Shown here: positions 42,564 through 50,690 of the stretch, piece after piece
Layout of the letters: each line of letters begins with the position of its first letter
Numbering within the stretch: the first letter of the stretch is position 1
From: Paenibacillus piri
GTDB taxonomy: Bacteria > Bacillota > Bacilli > Paenibacillales > NBRC-103111
Length of the DNA stretch: 64,000 nt
Direction: 5' to 3'
Assembly: GCF_004354045.1 (NCBI RefSeq)
Contig: NZ_SMRT01000001.1
Location: 1,074,172 to 1,138,171, forward strand
Position numbers and translations under genes: made by a program
Notes under the pieces: generated by a model
The model's input: only the letters and a program-made list of their open reading frames with translations
Told to the model about the DNA's origin: nothing
The model's database searches: none

Positions 42564-44687
42564 ATGTCATCACGAAAAAAGACGACTGAACAATTCAAAA
42601 GCGAAGTCTATGCTCTTGTTGAGGGTGAATATGAGGTGGTTGGAGAATACATATACGCTCTAACCAAGATCAGCATGCGTCATAATACATGTGGTCGCAA
42701 CTATGAGGTTACACCTGCTCATTTTTTAACAGGTAACCGTTGCCCCTTTTGCTCTGGTAAATACAGGACAACGGATGACTATAGTAAGATCGTGAAAGAT
42801 CTGACCAATGACGAGTATAAAGTGCTAGGTGAATATACGAAGGCTTCAGCTAAGATATCTATGAAGCATATAGCTTGCGGAAACGACTTTCTTATGACTC
42901 CTAACAGTTTTATGGGAGGGCAGCGATGTCCGAATTGTCCCTTAAAACGGGATGAAGCTCGTAGACAGTTTGAGGAGCGGGTAAGGAGTTTGGTGGGATA
43001 TGAATATGAGTTCCAGTCACAATACGAAGGGGTAGACAGCAAGGTAAAAATGAAACATGTCCCATGTGGGAATGAATATTTAGCTAATCCTTCGGGATTT
43101 CTCAGAGGAGAACGCTGCCCTAGCTGTGCGCGACTTTCGCGTACACGAACAGTTGAGCAAGTAAGAGAAGAAATTGATGTATTGGTCGGTAATGAATACT
43201 TCTATCATAAACCGCCCAAAACTCATGTAATGTATATGGACAAAATCACGGTCACGCATAATATTTGCGGACATACTTATGATGTTCTCTTGAGTAATTT
43301 TCTTCGTGGAACACGTTGCCCCCAATGTAGCAAGGCTCCTAAGCTGACTCATGATGAATTTCTTTTAGAAATCCGATCACTAGTTGGTGATGAGTATTCA
43401 GTTCTTGGACAATATAAAGGGCGCAGTAAGAAAATAGAGTTCCTTCATAATACATGTGGTCATTCATACGTTACCACTCCAATGAGTTTTGTTACAGGAG
43501 CACGTTGTATCCCTTGTGGTATTAAGGCTCGAAGTGAAACTCCTCGGAAGTCACATGAGCAAATCATCAAAGATATTTATGATTTGGTGGGCGATGAATA
43601 TAGTTTAGTGAGTCAGTATCAGGGGATTAAAGAAAAACTGGCGATGAAGCACAACTCGTGTGGTTATGAATATAAAGTCTCTTCAAATCACTTTTTTAAT
43701 GGCACACGCTGTCCTTCTTGCTTTGGTAAGAATAAGAAATCTACAGAAGGATTTATCAACGAAGTTCAGGAGCTCGTTGGTGAGGAGTATCGGGTGCTTG
43801 GTGAATATAAAAATGCCCGTACTAAGATTGAGATGCAACATATGAGTTGCGGTTACCATTATAGCATCGTCCCAGATAGCTTCCTACGTGGGACTCGATG
43901 TCCTGCATGTTACGGTAAAATCAAAAAGAATACGGAAATTATTAAAAAGGAAATTTTTCAATTAGTGGGCAACGAGTACACCGTTTTGGGTCAGTATGTA
44001 AATTCGGGTGCACCTTTATTGATTAGACACAACACATGCGGCAATGAATATGAGACTAGGACCGGGAATTTTCTGAAGGGGTATCGATGTGGAGCATGTG
44101 CAAATAATCAAAAGAAAACCACAGAATCGTTTATCTTAGAAGTACGTGGAAAGTTTGATGATGAATACGAGATTCTTGGAGAGTACATTGATTCTCGATC
44201 TTTAATATCAGTCCGACATACAGCATGTGGTTTCGAATATTCAATTACTCCTGATAATCTATTACGAGGTAAAGGTTGCTTTTATTGTAATCGAATGTCT
44301 CAGCCTGAGAAGGATCTTTATCATTTATTGCTTTCAAATGGTATGAATTTTGAAATGCAGAAAGAGTTTGATGATTTGCAGCATGATGGAAAGTTACGTT
44401 TTGATTACTGCATCTATCTCGGAGAAGGTAAAGATGAGTTTGTTCTTATCGAATATGATGGTCTACAACATTATAAGCCAGTGTTCGGTGAGGAAAGTTT
44501 TTCGAAGACTAAAATGCGTGACGAGTTAAAAGTAGCATATTGCCAACAACACAACATTCCCTTAAAGAGGATTCCTTATTATAAAAATCATGTGAAGTCA
44601 CTAGCTAATTTCCTTGAGACGTTTGGATTTGCAATGAAAATACCCGAACAACTCAGGCAGGTTAGAGCGTCAATCTTACAGCATTAA
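42564..44687 (+). CDS. Vsr-like homing endonuclease with nine zinc-finger repeats
   Basis: A 707-residue protein. Nine repeats of ~65 residues each contain a treble-clef-like zinc motif, HxxCGxxY-(P/S)xxFLxGxRCPxC (e.g. HNTCGRNYEVTPAHFLTGNRCPFC without its last residues is typical); each repeat begins with a helix LVGxEYxVLGxY. The last ~110 residues are a nuclease domain of the Vsr/EDxHD class: RFDYC (~612) and IEYDGLQHY (~628-636), then LKRIPYY. Such enzymes cut DNA and promote their own spread. The zinc array would read a long target site. It is flanked by near-identical terminator repeats, as expected of a gene that inserted as a cassette. Confidence 0.8.
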   Translation: MSSRKKTTEQFKSEVYALVEGEYEVVGEYIYALTKISMRHNTCGRNYEVTPAHFLTGNRCPFCSGKYRTTDDYSKIVKDLTNDEYKVLGEYTKASAKISMKHIACGNDFLMTPNSFMGGQRCPNCPLKRDEARRQFEERVRSLVGYEYEFQSQYEGVDSKVKMKHVPCGNEYLANPSGFLRGERCPSCARLSRTRTVEQVREEIDVLVGNEYFYHKPPKTHVMYMDKITVTHNICGHTYDVLLSNFLRGTRCPQCSKAPKLTHDEFLLEIRSLVGDEYSVLGQYKGRSKKIEFLHNTCGHSYVTTPMSFVTGARCIPCGIKARSETPRKSHEQIIKDIYDLVGDEYSLVSQYQGIKEKLAMKHNSCGYEYKVSSNHFFNGTRCPSCFGKNKKSTEGFINEVQELVGEEYRVLGEYKNARTKIEMQHMSCGYHYSIVPDSFLRGTRCPACYGKIKKNTEIIKKEIFQLVGNEYTVLGQYVNSGAPLLIRHNTCGNEYETRTGNFLKGYRCGACANNQKKTTESFILEVRGKFDDEYEILGEYIDSRSLISVRHTACGFEYSITPDNLLRGKGCFYCNRMSQPEKDLYHLLLSNGMNFEMQKEFDDLQHDGKLRFDYCIYLGEGKDEFVLIEYDGLQHYKPVFGEESFSKTKMRDELKVAYCQQHNIPLKRIPYYKNHVKSLANFLETFGFAMKIPEQLRQVRASILQH

Positions 44688-44689
44688 AT

Positions 44690-44740
44690 TAGCTACATCG
44701 AAGAGTGCCGAGAAATCGGCACTTTTTATTTTGTCGTTGA
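44690..44740 (+). repeat. ~51-bp terminator repeat, copy 2
   Basis: Matches 42418-42466 except for one substitution and a 2-base insertion. It includes the terminator stem GTGCCGA-GAAA-TCGGCAC at 44705-44722 with its T-tract, and ends transcription of the endonuclease gene. Confidence 0.85.
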
Positions 44741-44907
44741 GTCCTTTTAGGTTGAGTAAATCGCTGAATAGCATTTTTAAACCCCTACGCACGAAGGACG
44801 TATTAACCGACACAGTAATTTCTCATTATTGAGAATTTATCAGAGAAAAATTATTAGAAGTGTCACCAATAGTTAAGTTGGTCATTGGTCTATAAGGGGT
44901 GGGTATA

Positions 44908-45234
44908 TTGGATAAGTACGAAGTTAGCGATGTGCAGCGCGAGTACTTAGCGATCTTAGAGAAAGTGGATCAGTTGCGTAAAGTAGGCATTAAAAAGCAG
45001 TTATATGGCACACGTGATTTTACTGATCTTCGGCAACAAATTGAATCGATTCGTGATGTAGAGACGCTAGAGAAATTCAAGCTAAACGGGTATCTCGATC
45101 AGTTGATCAACCTCACCATAGCCTGTGGTGAGGTCTGCTGTAAGTTCGTAATCAAGGTAGGATCACCACTGCAGAAATTCGCTTGTGATTCTTGTCCAAT
45201 TATGAATCTGGAGAATTGGTATTATGATGACTAA
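44908..45234 (+). CDS. Hypothetical protein
   Basis: A 108-residue protein. TTG 44908 lies 8-9 bases after AAGGGG and is preferred to GTG 44899. The first 70 residues are helical and charged (VQREYLAILEKVDQLRKVGIKKQ), and the rest carries four cysteines (CGEVCCKF ... CDSCP), which may bind a metal. It ends 20 bases before the next gene. I do not recognise a family. Confidence 0.55.
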   Translation: MDKYEVSDVQREYLAILEKVDQLRKVGIKKQLYGTRDFTDLRQQIESIRDVETLEKFKLNGYLDQLINLTIACGEVCCKFVIKVGSPLQKFACDSCPIMNLENWYYDD

Positions 45235-45254
45235 ATGGAATGGAGTGTATGATC

Positions 45255-45761
45255 ATGGCTTATGGGGTAGTTGCACGACCTGACAACTTACTAATCAATT
45301 TAGTAATCAATAAGAGGACTAATCAACATGTAATCACTATGGTTGGAGCTTATTCAGTACATTTAAGGAATAAAGATCTGACAATTAAGGGAATTCGAGA
45401 TTGTTTATTTGAAGAAGATGTTCATTACGAGTATTACTACCTCAACAACATTCTTAAGCAGAATAAGTTCGGAGAGTACTTTGATCGTTGGCGAGAACGC
45501 AGGACAACAATCAACCTTGTAACTTTATTCAGAGATTTGGATTCTTTGTTAAGCTTTTACCCTCGAAAAGATCGTTACAATAAGCTGTTGTATACAGTAC
45601 CTAATTCAATCTTGCAAGATGCTATTAAGATTAGGTTTAAAGTATCTGAGTGTAGCAATAGTAAAAGCCGTCGTTTGACAAGCATCTCCAACTTGCACCA
45701 TTTTGCACAAGTAAATCTCGATCCCTTCTTGCAGAGCATCGTACAAAACTCGCCTAAGTGA
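45255..45761 (+). CDS. Hypothetical protein
   Basis: A 168-residue basic protein with no motif I can name. ATG 45255 was chosen from GGAG nine bases upstream; ATG 45240 and 45249 are in frame but poorly placed. The sequence is rich in Arg/Lys and aromatic residues (FGEYFDRWRERRTTINLVTLFRDLDSLL), so it may touch nucleic acid. Its stop codon is inside the terminator stem at 45752. Probably in an operon with 44908. Confidence 0.6.
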   Translation: MAYGVVARPDNLLINLVINKRTNQHVITMVGAYSVHLRNKDLTIKGIRDCLFEEDVHYEYYYLNNILKQNKFGEYFDRWRERRTTINLVTLFRDLDSLLSFYPRKDRYNKLLYTVPNSILQDAIKIRFKVSECSNSKSRRLTSISNLHHFAQVNLDPFLQSIVQNSPK

Positions 45762-45785
45762 ACCTTCGCTTGGGCTTTTCTTTTG
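45752..45785 (+). terminator. Rho-independent terminator overlapping a stop codon
   Basis: GCCTAAG pairs with CTTGGGC (one G-T pair), with further pairing GTGAA/TTCGC inside, followed by TTTTCTTTTG. Confidence 0.75.
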
Positions 45786-45931
45786 TTAGAGAGATTTTCT
45801 CTACTCGCTTCGAGTGGGATTCGATTTCTGCAGTTAGTTTGAGAGATCAAATATAAGTACAGGGATAGTACTGAACATAAACAACCATTTCAACCAAACA
45901 TCAACATTCAATCGTAAAGGAGCTTTTTCTC

Positions 45932-46258
45932 ATGCACTCCATCCTCTCATCCATCTGCCTTAAGCGATCCCGCATCTTCCGCGACTCTGCCGCATACGGA
46001 ATTCAATCCCTGATGCTCTACGGATCGGCAATCTATGGCGAGATGGGCAAGAATGAACCAATCACATTCCTAGCCAATTGCGACCCGACAACAGAGATCA
46101 TCGACTCTTTCTTTGACCTAGAGCGCGACCTTAAGCCACTCCTGGGGAGAATGGTATCAATCGTCGATTCCCGGCTATTATCCGCAGAACAGGGCGTAAA
46201 CCTTAGAGCGATCGACATCAGGGATCTCGACCCCAACTGCACCTATTGCAAGGAATAG
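45932..46258 (+). CDS. Minimal-nucleotidyltransferase-like protein without catalytic aspartates
   Basis: A 108-residue protein that lines up with minimal nucleotidyltransferases (the MntA antitoxin type): YGIQSLMLYGSAIYGEMGKNEPITFLANCDP, where family members have FGIxxLxLFGSxARGExxxxSDIDFLVxFDP, then LERDLKPLLGRMVSIVDSRLL for LExLLGRxVDLVxxxxL. The GS loop (G31-S32) is present, but the catalytic SDID is replaced by NEPI, so it should not transfer nucleotides. Ribosome site AAAGGAG. It may be a pseudo-enzyme that still binds nucleotide or a partner. An intact relative is at 51547. Confidence 0.65.
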   Translation: MHSILSSICLKRSRIFRDSAAYGIQSLMLYGSAIYGEMGKNEPITFLANCDPTTEIIDSFFDLERDLKPLLGRMVSIVDSRLLSAEQGVNLRAIDIRDLDPNCTYCKE

Positions 46259-46303
46259 TAGCATGCATTTATTACATACGAAGCACATTAGGAGGAACGG
46301 ACA

Positions 46304-46612
46304 ATGAGAACGGTTTACGTATACTTACACCCACAAGGATTAGCAAACGGAGAAATCAGCCTTTTCGGTGTAGAGAGAAGAGAAATCAACTTCAGACCTG
46401 CATCGATCAAAGATCTTAGACATAATCTTGCCAGACAACTTCGCTTGGTCGAATTAAACGTCCATCCAGACGGTAGAGTTTACCCTTGGGGTGAGAACGA
46501 AATAGTGGTTGTTCAAGAGGGTGCTTTCATTTGGAAGCTAAAGCAGTTGATTGGAGGAAATATTAATCTGAAGGTGCTGACAAAATCACAGCACCTTTCT
46601 TCATGGCACTAG
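46304..46612 (+). CDS. Hypothetical protein running into its terminator
   Basis: A 102-residue protein with a strong ribosome site (TTAGGAGG). It begins RTVYVYLHPQGLANGEISLFG and has no recognised motif. The reading frame continues through the terminator hairpin at 46571-46600, so the last ten or so residues are encoded by the stem. The same hairpin family elsewhere lies fully outside genes, so the original stop may have been lost here by the 2-base difference in the loop or by a mutation upstream. Confidence 0.6.
   Translation: MRTVYVYLHPQGLANGEISLFGVERREINFRPASIKDLRHNLARQLRLVELNVHPDGRVYPWGENEIVVVQEGAFIWKLKQLIGGNINLKVLTKSQHLSSWH
46571..46600 (+). terminator. Terminator, AGGTGCTGA family, copy 1
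   Basis: AAGGTGCTG pairs with CAGCACCTT, followed by TCTTCATGG. Related to the hairpins at 48396, 55962 and 60913; flanks such as CTTCATGG...GATAATTTA are shared with 48396. Confidence 0.7.
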
Positions 46613-46779
46613 ATAATTTATCCTCAATGGCATCGACAAAAGGCTAATTTTATCGTCTTCGATTCAATTTGTGTTTCATATGAGCGAGAAGGATATTATT
46701 GGTATTTGTCGAAATAGTTCTCTATACCCACACTTTCCGCTCAAGGAGACAAGTTGGAAAAGTAAAAGGAGCTACCACA

Positions 46780-48309
46780 ATGAAGTATTTGTTTCTCGAC
46801 ACTAACATCTATATCGACATGATTGTTTCTCGAAACTCATCAAACTCTGCTGACTCCTATGAGCAGTTAAAGATGTTACTGGATCACAACCAAGTGAAGA
46901 TATTAGTTCCTTCGATTATCGAAGCAGAAGTTAAAAGGCATATTGCAAGCGAAGTCAAGAATGTCGGGAATTTGGTGCAGGAAGCAAGGAGATCAATTGA
47001 TAACGTCTACTGGATTAATCACGTTGAAGAGATCGAGAAGTACAATGAGAAGATTAGACCACTTAGTCAAGCACTTGGAAATATGGTTGACGAATTTAGA
47101 AGGAATGAAGAACGCTACATATCCGATGCGACTAATAAAATAACGGGGTTAATGCAGTATAGAAATGTAATTACTCTTGAGGAAAATGGAGATTTGTTAA
47201 GTAAAGTACAGAGACGAAAGCTGTATAAGCAATGTCCGTTTCATATAGAGGATAAGGAATCTTGGGCGGATGCGATGATCATTGAAACATTGATCAATGT
47301 TCGTGACTTTGTAGCTATAAATGATGATGACAAAATTTATTTCATTACACGGAATCACAAAGACTTCTCCAAAGGAAATAATCAGACTGATAGGGTAATA
47401 ATTCATCCTCACATTGAAGAGCAATTAAGGCAGAATAACTTGCTTCAGGCTTTTAATTATCGTTCACTTTACACCAAGACTCTGATAGAGGACTTTGCTG
47501 AAGAAGCTACTGAAGCTAATATCATGCAACAATTGATCGAAGAGGCTGAGGATGAAAGAAGAGCAATGATTGATGCCATGCATGATGATTGGAATGAAAG
47601 AGAAAGAGAATCGGCGGGGTTATCAGCTCTGTCCTCAGAAGATGTTTATATTGAAAGAATTGGTGAAAGCGATGAGGTTGGAGCATTGCTGAATACCATA
47701 GAATCTTTAATGTCTAGTCTGGAAGCGTTAATTGAAGATGCTTTTGACGAGTATTCTCAGTTTGAAGATGACCTCAATGCAGAACCCATTGCTAATTTGA
47801 GAGCTAGGATTCAGGCGTATAACACCAACTCCCCTTTCTTACAAATTAGTTATGAAAGTGGCTTTAGTGATGATGAGGTACGCGAAGCAGTTCTGGAATT
47901 TGTGAGCGGCAATTTGCTTTCAGTAGATGACTTAGAGTCACTACGAGATGGTATCAAGTACAAAGATTATTTTGAAGTAGGTGAGCTAGTCAGCTTTACT
48001 GATCTACATGACAACAGTATTAGCCTTTCTGTAGATGGTCAACTAGATCCCAGGGATGAAGATACGGACTCTCTTTGGGTAGAACTTTACATTAATGATG
48101 ATCGAGTTACTTTTGGCGAAATAGAAGTATACTACGGTGGTATTCATTATGATGAAGATGGCGGAGCTGCTGACGGCTCGGTAGAAACGATTGACTACAG
48201 GCTTGATAAAGTTACAGATAGGTTGGTAAGTACCATCCAGAGGAATATTGATTCTGTTAATCAGAAGAAGGTCAATCTCGGCAAGTTGCGTACTGTCCTC
48301 AATATTTGA
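46780..48309 (+). CDS. PIN-domain nuclease-like protein
   Basis: A 509-residue protein. The N-terminal ~250 residues are a PIN domain of the longer (DUF4935-like) kind: YLFLDTNIYIDMI with acidic D7, VPSIIEAEVKRH with the second acidic residue, ESWADAMIIETL with the third, and the closing IYFITRNHKDFS. PIN domains are metal-dependent RNases, often toxins. The remaining half is strongly acidic (SLEALIEDAFDEYSQFEDD...DGGAADGSVE) and may be a regulatory or inhibitory domain. ATG 46780 follows AAAGGAG; the upstream frame lacks a start signal. No antitoxin gene is evident beside it. Confidence 0.75.
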   Translation: MKYLFLDTNIYIDMIVSRNSSNSADSYEQLKMLLDHNQVKILVPSIIEAEVKRHIASEVKNVGNLVQEARRSIDNVYWINHVEEIEKYNEKIRPLSQALGNMVDEFRRNEERYISDATNKITGLMQYRNVITLEENGDLLSKVQRRKLYKQCPFHIEDKESWADAMIIETLINVRDFVAINDDDKIYFITRNHKDFSKGNNQTDRVIIHPHIEEQLRQNNLLQAFNYRSLYTKTLIEDFAEEATEANIMQQLIEEAEDERRAMIDAMHDDWNERERESAGLSALSSEDVYIERIGESDEVGALLNTIESLMSSLEALIEDAFDEYSQFEDDLNAEPIANLRARIQAYNTNSPFLQISYESGFSDDEVREAVLEFVSGNLLSVDDLESLRDGIKYKDYFEVGELVSFTDLHDNSISLSVDGQLDPRDEDTDSLWVELYINDDRVTFGEIEVYYGGIHYDEDGGAADGSVETIDYRLDKVTDRLVSTIQRNIDSVNQKKVNLGKLRTVLNI

Positions 48310-48395
48310 TTTGTTATTAGAAGCGTAGGGGTAATTGCCTTGATGGTATAAGCTCCTTCTCGTTAGTTGCAAACCTAAACTCAATAGTGAAATCG

Positions 48396-48428
48396 AAGGT
48401 GCTGACAAAATCAGCACCTTTCTTCATG
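48396..48428 (+). terminator. Terminator, AGGTGCTGA family, copy 2
   Basis: AAGGTGCTGA-CAAAA-TCAGCACCTT followed by TCTTCATGG. Confidence 0.75.
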
Positions 48429-48460
48429 GTATACGATAATTTACCGTCAAATCACGACTC

Positions 48461-48498
48461 AAACAGAGGTGTCTCCCGCAGCACCTCTGTTTCTCGTC
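48461..48498 (+). terminator. Hairpin, probable second terminator
   Basis: AAACAGAGGTG pairs perfectly with CACCTCTGTTT over a 10-base loop, followed by CTCG rather than a full T-tract. Confidence 0.55.
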
Positions 48499-48556
48499 AG
48501 GAGGGATATCAGAAGTTTTTCTATGCGTAGCTTTGACAGTCAAAGTACAATGTGAC

Positions 48557-48585
48557 TTGACTGCCATAAACAGACATGATACAAT
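48557..48585 (+). promoter_or_regulatory. Sigma-A promoter next to a palindrome
   Basis: TTGACT, 17-base spacer, TACAAT: the best promoter in the window, 47 bases upstream of the gene at 48632. A 15-bp palindrome, CTTTGACAGTCAAAG (48531-48545), lies immediately upstream of the -35 element and could bind a regulator. Confidence 0.8.
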
Positions 48586-48631
48586 GCACTTAGACGACAA
48601 AGTGGAGTAATTGGTTAGGGGGAGAAAGTTG

Positions 48632-49120
48632 ATGTATAAATACAACCTGAGCTTATGGCTTTCAGACGAGACCCTTCGTAAGTCTGTTGATCTAACCCAA
48701 ATAGATAAAGAAACTGGAGTAGATTATCCAAAAGCCATCAAGGTAGACGCAGTCGAGCATTACAATGAGGTATCCAAGCGCAGTAGGAACTTCAAAGCCA
48801 TCACCGAATGTGATGTTGTTCATATCTCAGGGGTCAGCGAGATTCGGATTACTCTGGAGTCCGAAGCCGTCCTCAATATCCCCAACCGAGCCCTAAAGGT
48901 ATACAGCTCCTTTCTTGCCAATGGAGCCTTGTCGGATTTGGTTCGATACAACTCCCTTTTCCGAGGTAGCTCCGAAAAGGTGGAGTCCGCTATTCAAGAT
49001 GAACTTTCAAATGAAGACTTACTCACCATCTTGATCCGCTGTGCGTTCAGAAATTCTAAAGAAGATAAAGAACTGTTGGACTCGGTAAAAGAGGTAATAA
49101 AGAGCCGGTATCAGGACTGA
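48632..49120 (+). CDS. Hypothetical protein
   Basis: A 162-residue soluble protein behind a strong promoter. ATG 48632 has GGGGAG in front; the frame opens 7 codons earlier. The sequence is acidic overall, alpha/beta in appearance (VVHISGVSEIRITLESEAVLNIP), ending in helices (NEDLLTILIRCAFRNSKEDKELLDSVKEVIKS). I do not recognise it. It leads a run of three same-strand genes (48632, 49159, 49441) with gaps of 18-38 bases, which are probably one operon ending at the terminator at 49941. Confidence 0.6.
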   Translation: MYKYNLSLWLSDETLRKSVDLTQIDKETGVDYPKAIKVDAVEHYNEVSKRSRNFKAITECDVVHISGVSEIRITLESEAVLNIPNRALKVYSSFLANGALSDLVRYNSLFRGSSEKVESAIQDELSNEDLLTILIRCAFRNSKEDKELLDSVKEVIKSRYQD

Positions 49121-49158
49121 TCGTGATGTAGCTCATTTCCGGTGAGGGGGTATCAGAT

Positions 49159-49422
49159 ATGCTCTTGCGTCATATTTGCGAAGTCTGCGGCAAGGAAGAA
49201 ATTCTAACATCCGACCAGGCTTTCAATCAAGGATGGGACTACCCACCGAAAATGGGGTTCCAAATCGTCTCTCCGCGTACTTGTGGGTCATGTGGAATCA
49301 GCGGCACTCTGTGGTGGGCAATGACTATGGAGGGGAAGCAGATCGCTGATCTCTCGCAGCAGCAACGAGAGACACTCCACCGTATTTTGAACGAGCCAGA
49401 TTCTATTGCAGTACCTAATTGA
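49159..49422 (+). CDS. Small zinc-ribbon protein
   Basis: An 87-residue protein with two CxxC pairs, HICEVCGKEE at the start and TCGSCG in the middle, forming a zinc ribbon. The GWDYPPKMG segment between them is seen in small zinc-ribbon proteins of phages and plasmids. A role in nucleic-acid or protein binding is likely, without further detail. The ATG follows GAGGGGG. Middle gene of the 48632-49854 operon. Confidence 0.7.
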   Translation: MLLRHICEVCGKEEILTSDQAFNQGWDYPPKMGFQIVSPRTCGSCGISGTLWWAMTMEGKQIADLSQQQRETLHRILNEPDSIAVPN

Positions 49423-49440
49423 CCGAAGGAGATGATTTTC

Positions 49441-49854
49441 ATGTTCAAAGAGGTAGAACTCGCTGACTCGTTACAGTCCGCATCGTATGTAATTCAAAAT
49501 GCTAAGGGGTTCGATACCTTTGTCTTCAGGATGGGGTTTAAGGAAGAAACCTCTCTCACGGATGCTCAGAAGGATCAGATACTGTCCTACTTAGAGGAAA
49601 ACGTAAGCAGGAATGATCCTCTCTACATTAAAGCCAAGGCGTATATCGACCAAAGCGAGATGTCGAGCGATTATTTTCATAATTACCCGAGGAAGTTTCG
49701 CGGCGCTTATCGTCCTGTCGTAATGCAGTTCATCGCGGGTCTTATGACTAACTCCATTGACACAAGAATTGATGATAAAGATTTCAAAGGTATTATTGTT
49801 GATGAAAACAATAACCCGTGGTGTGAAGCAGATGCTGTATACGATGATATATAA
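49441..49854 (+). CDS. Hypothetical protein
   Basis: A 137-residue acidic protein with an excellent ribosome site (AAGGAGATGATT). It has no cysteines, signal peptide or membrane helix, and I see no known motif; the C-terminus is very acidic (NNPWCEADAVYDDI). Last gene of the operon led by 48632. Confidence 0.6.
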   Translation: MFKEVELADSLQSASYVIQNAKGFDTFVFRMGFKEETSLTDAQKDQILSYLEENVSRNDPLYIKAKAYIDQSEMSSDYFHNYPRKFRGAYRPVVMQFIAGLMTNSIDTRIDDKDFKGIIVDENNNPWCEADAVYDDI

Positions 49855-49940
49855 TGAACCAAGTAATTTGTTGATGCTATAGCTTAACTTGAGGTCTGTA
49901 CTATGGCAACTAGGTTAGAGAAATAATGAAATCGATCAAG

Positions 49941-49967
49941 CTGCTGATACCCTCAGCAGTTTTTCTT
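49941..49967 (+). terminator. Rho-independent terminator
   Basis: CTGCTGA-TACCC-TCAGCAG followed by TTTTTCTTT. Confidence 0.8.
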
Positions 49968-50109
49968 TATTTGAGGTAGTTGAGATCGTCGAACGGGTTT
50001 AGCCTAGAACCTCGAATTGCACCTATAAGAAAAATAGGAGTTAGCTTCATGCCGCATGATAATCCACCCGCCCACCCAAGCACAGAACCTCTTTTCCAAC
50101 CAACTACAA

Positions 50110-50135
50110 GAGTCACCGGACGAGATAAATTACAG
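50110..50135 (+). promoter_or_regulatory. 26-bp upstream box, copy 1
   Basis: Begins GAGTCACCGGACGAG and ends ATAAATTACAG. Matches 61004-61029 with one difference. Both copies lie 40-45 bases upstream of genes whose products start with a hydrophobic segment. Confidence 0.65.
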
Positions 50136-50176
50136 GAAGCATAAGGCTCCTATAATGATCCGAGTGAAAGGTGATG

Positions 50177-50611
50177 ATGGCGTTGGAACAGGTTCTATCG
50201 GTTTTAGTAGGTTTAGGTACTTACCTGAAGCAATTTTTCAATAAGAAGGGTCTTGAAGGTTCAAAAAGTATAGTCCCGAAGTCAGAATCGCTACCCACCC
50301 AACCAGACACCCCTCTTGCTCCTATTCGGGGTAGCGTCTGTAATGAAGGCATCGATCTATCTTATCCCGAGCCGAAGAAACAGTTGGATATAGCCCTAAC
50401 TGAAAACAAGCCATTAACCCAGAAGTATAGGAATTTCACGGGGTATTATGACCCACAGACTCGAAAAGTCACTATTACAAAATGGGTAAATCGCAGATCT
50501 CGTGGAAAGGAAATGAGGGAAGTTCACTCAGAGTATGTCCTGATCCCTCCCACACAGAAACAATTAAAGGACTACGTATCCATCGCCGCGACAGGGAGAT
50601 CACCGAGGTAA
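50177..50611 (+). CDS. Hypothetical protein, possibly membrane-tethered
   Basis: A 144-residue protein. The first ~20 residues (MALEQVLSVLVGLGTYLKQFF) are hydrophobic enough to act as a weak membrane anchor or amphipathic helix. A Pro/Ser-rich linker follows (SESLPTQPDTPLAPIRGS), then a basic C-terminal domain (FTGYYDPQTRKVTITKWVNRRSRGKEMREVHSEYV). No recognised family. GAAAGG precedes a cluster of GTG/ATG/ATG codons; ATG 50177 or 50174 would serve. It is preceded by the repeat box at 50110. Confidence 0.55.
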   Translation: MALEQVLSVLVGLGTYLKQFFNKKGLEGSKSIVPKSESLPTQPDTPLAPIRGSVCNEGIDLSYPEPKKQLDIALTENKPLTQKYRNFTGYYDPQTRKVTITKWVNRRSRGKEMREVHSEYVLIPPTQKQLKDYVSIAATGRSPR

Positions 50612-50690
50612 ATAAAATCCCTGAAGGGGTTCAGCAGCCCTCGCTTTTACGGTAGAATACATCAAAACCATAAAGGCGGGGGTTCTATAC

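Larger units (their letters stand above)
48310..48631. other. Intergenic region with two terminators and a promoter
   Basis: It contains the terminators at 48396-48420 and 48461-48492, a perfect CTTTGAC-A-GTCAAAG palindrome (48531-48545) and the promoter at 48557-48585. No gene seen. Confidence 0.55.
49855..50176. other. Intergenic region with terminator and repeat box
   Basis: It holds the terminator at 49941-49967, a C-rich stretch (CCACCCGCCCACCCAAGCAC, about 50063-50082) and the 26-bp box at 50110-50135. The open frame at 50056 lacks a ribosome site. Confidence 0.5.
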
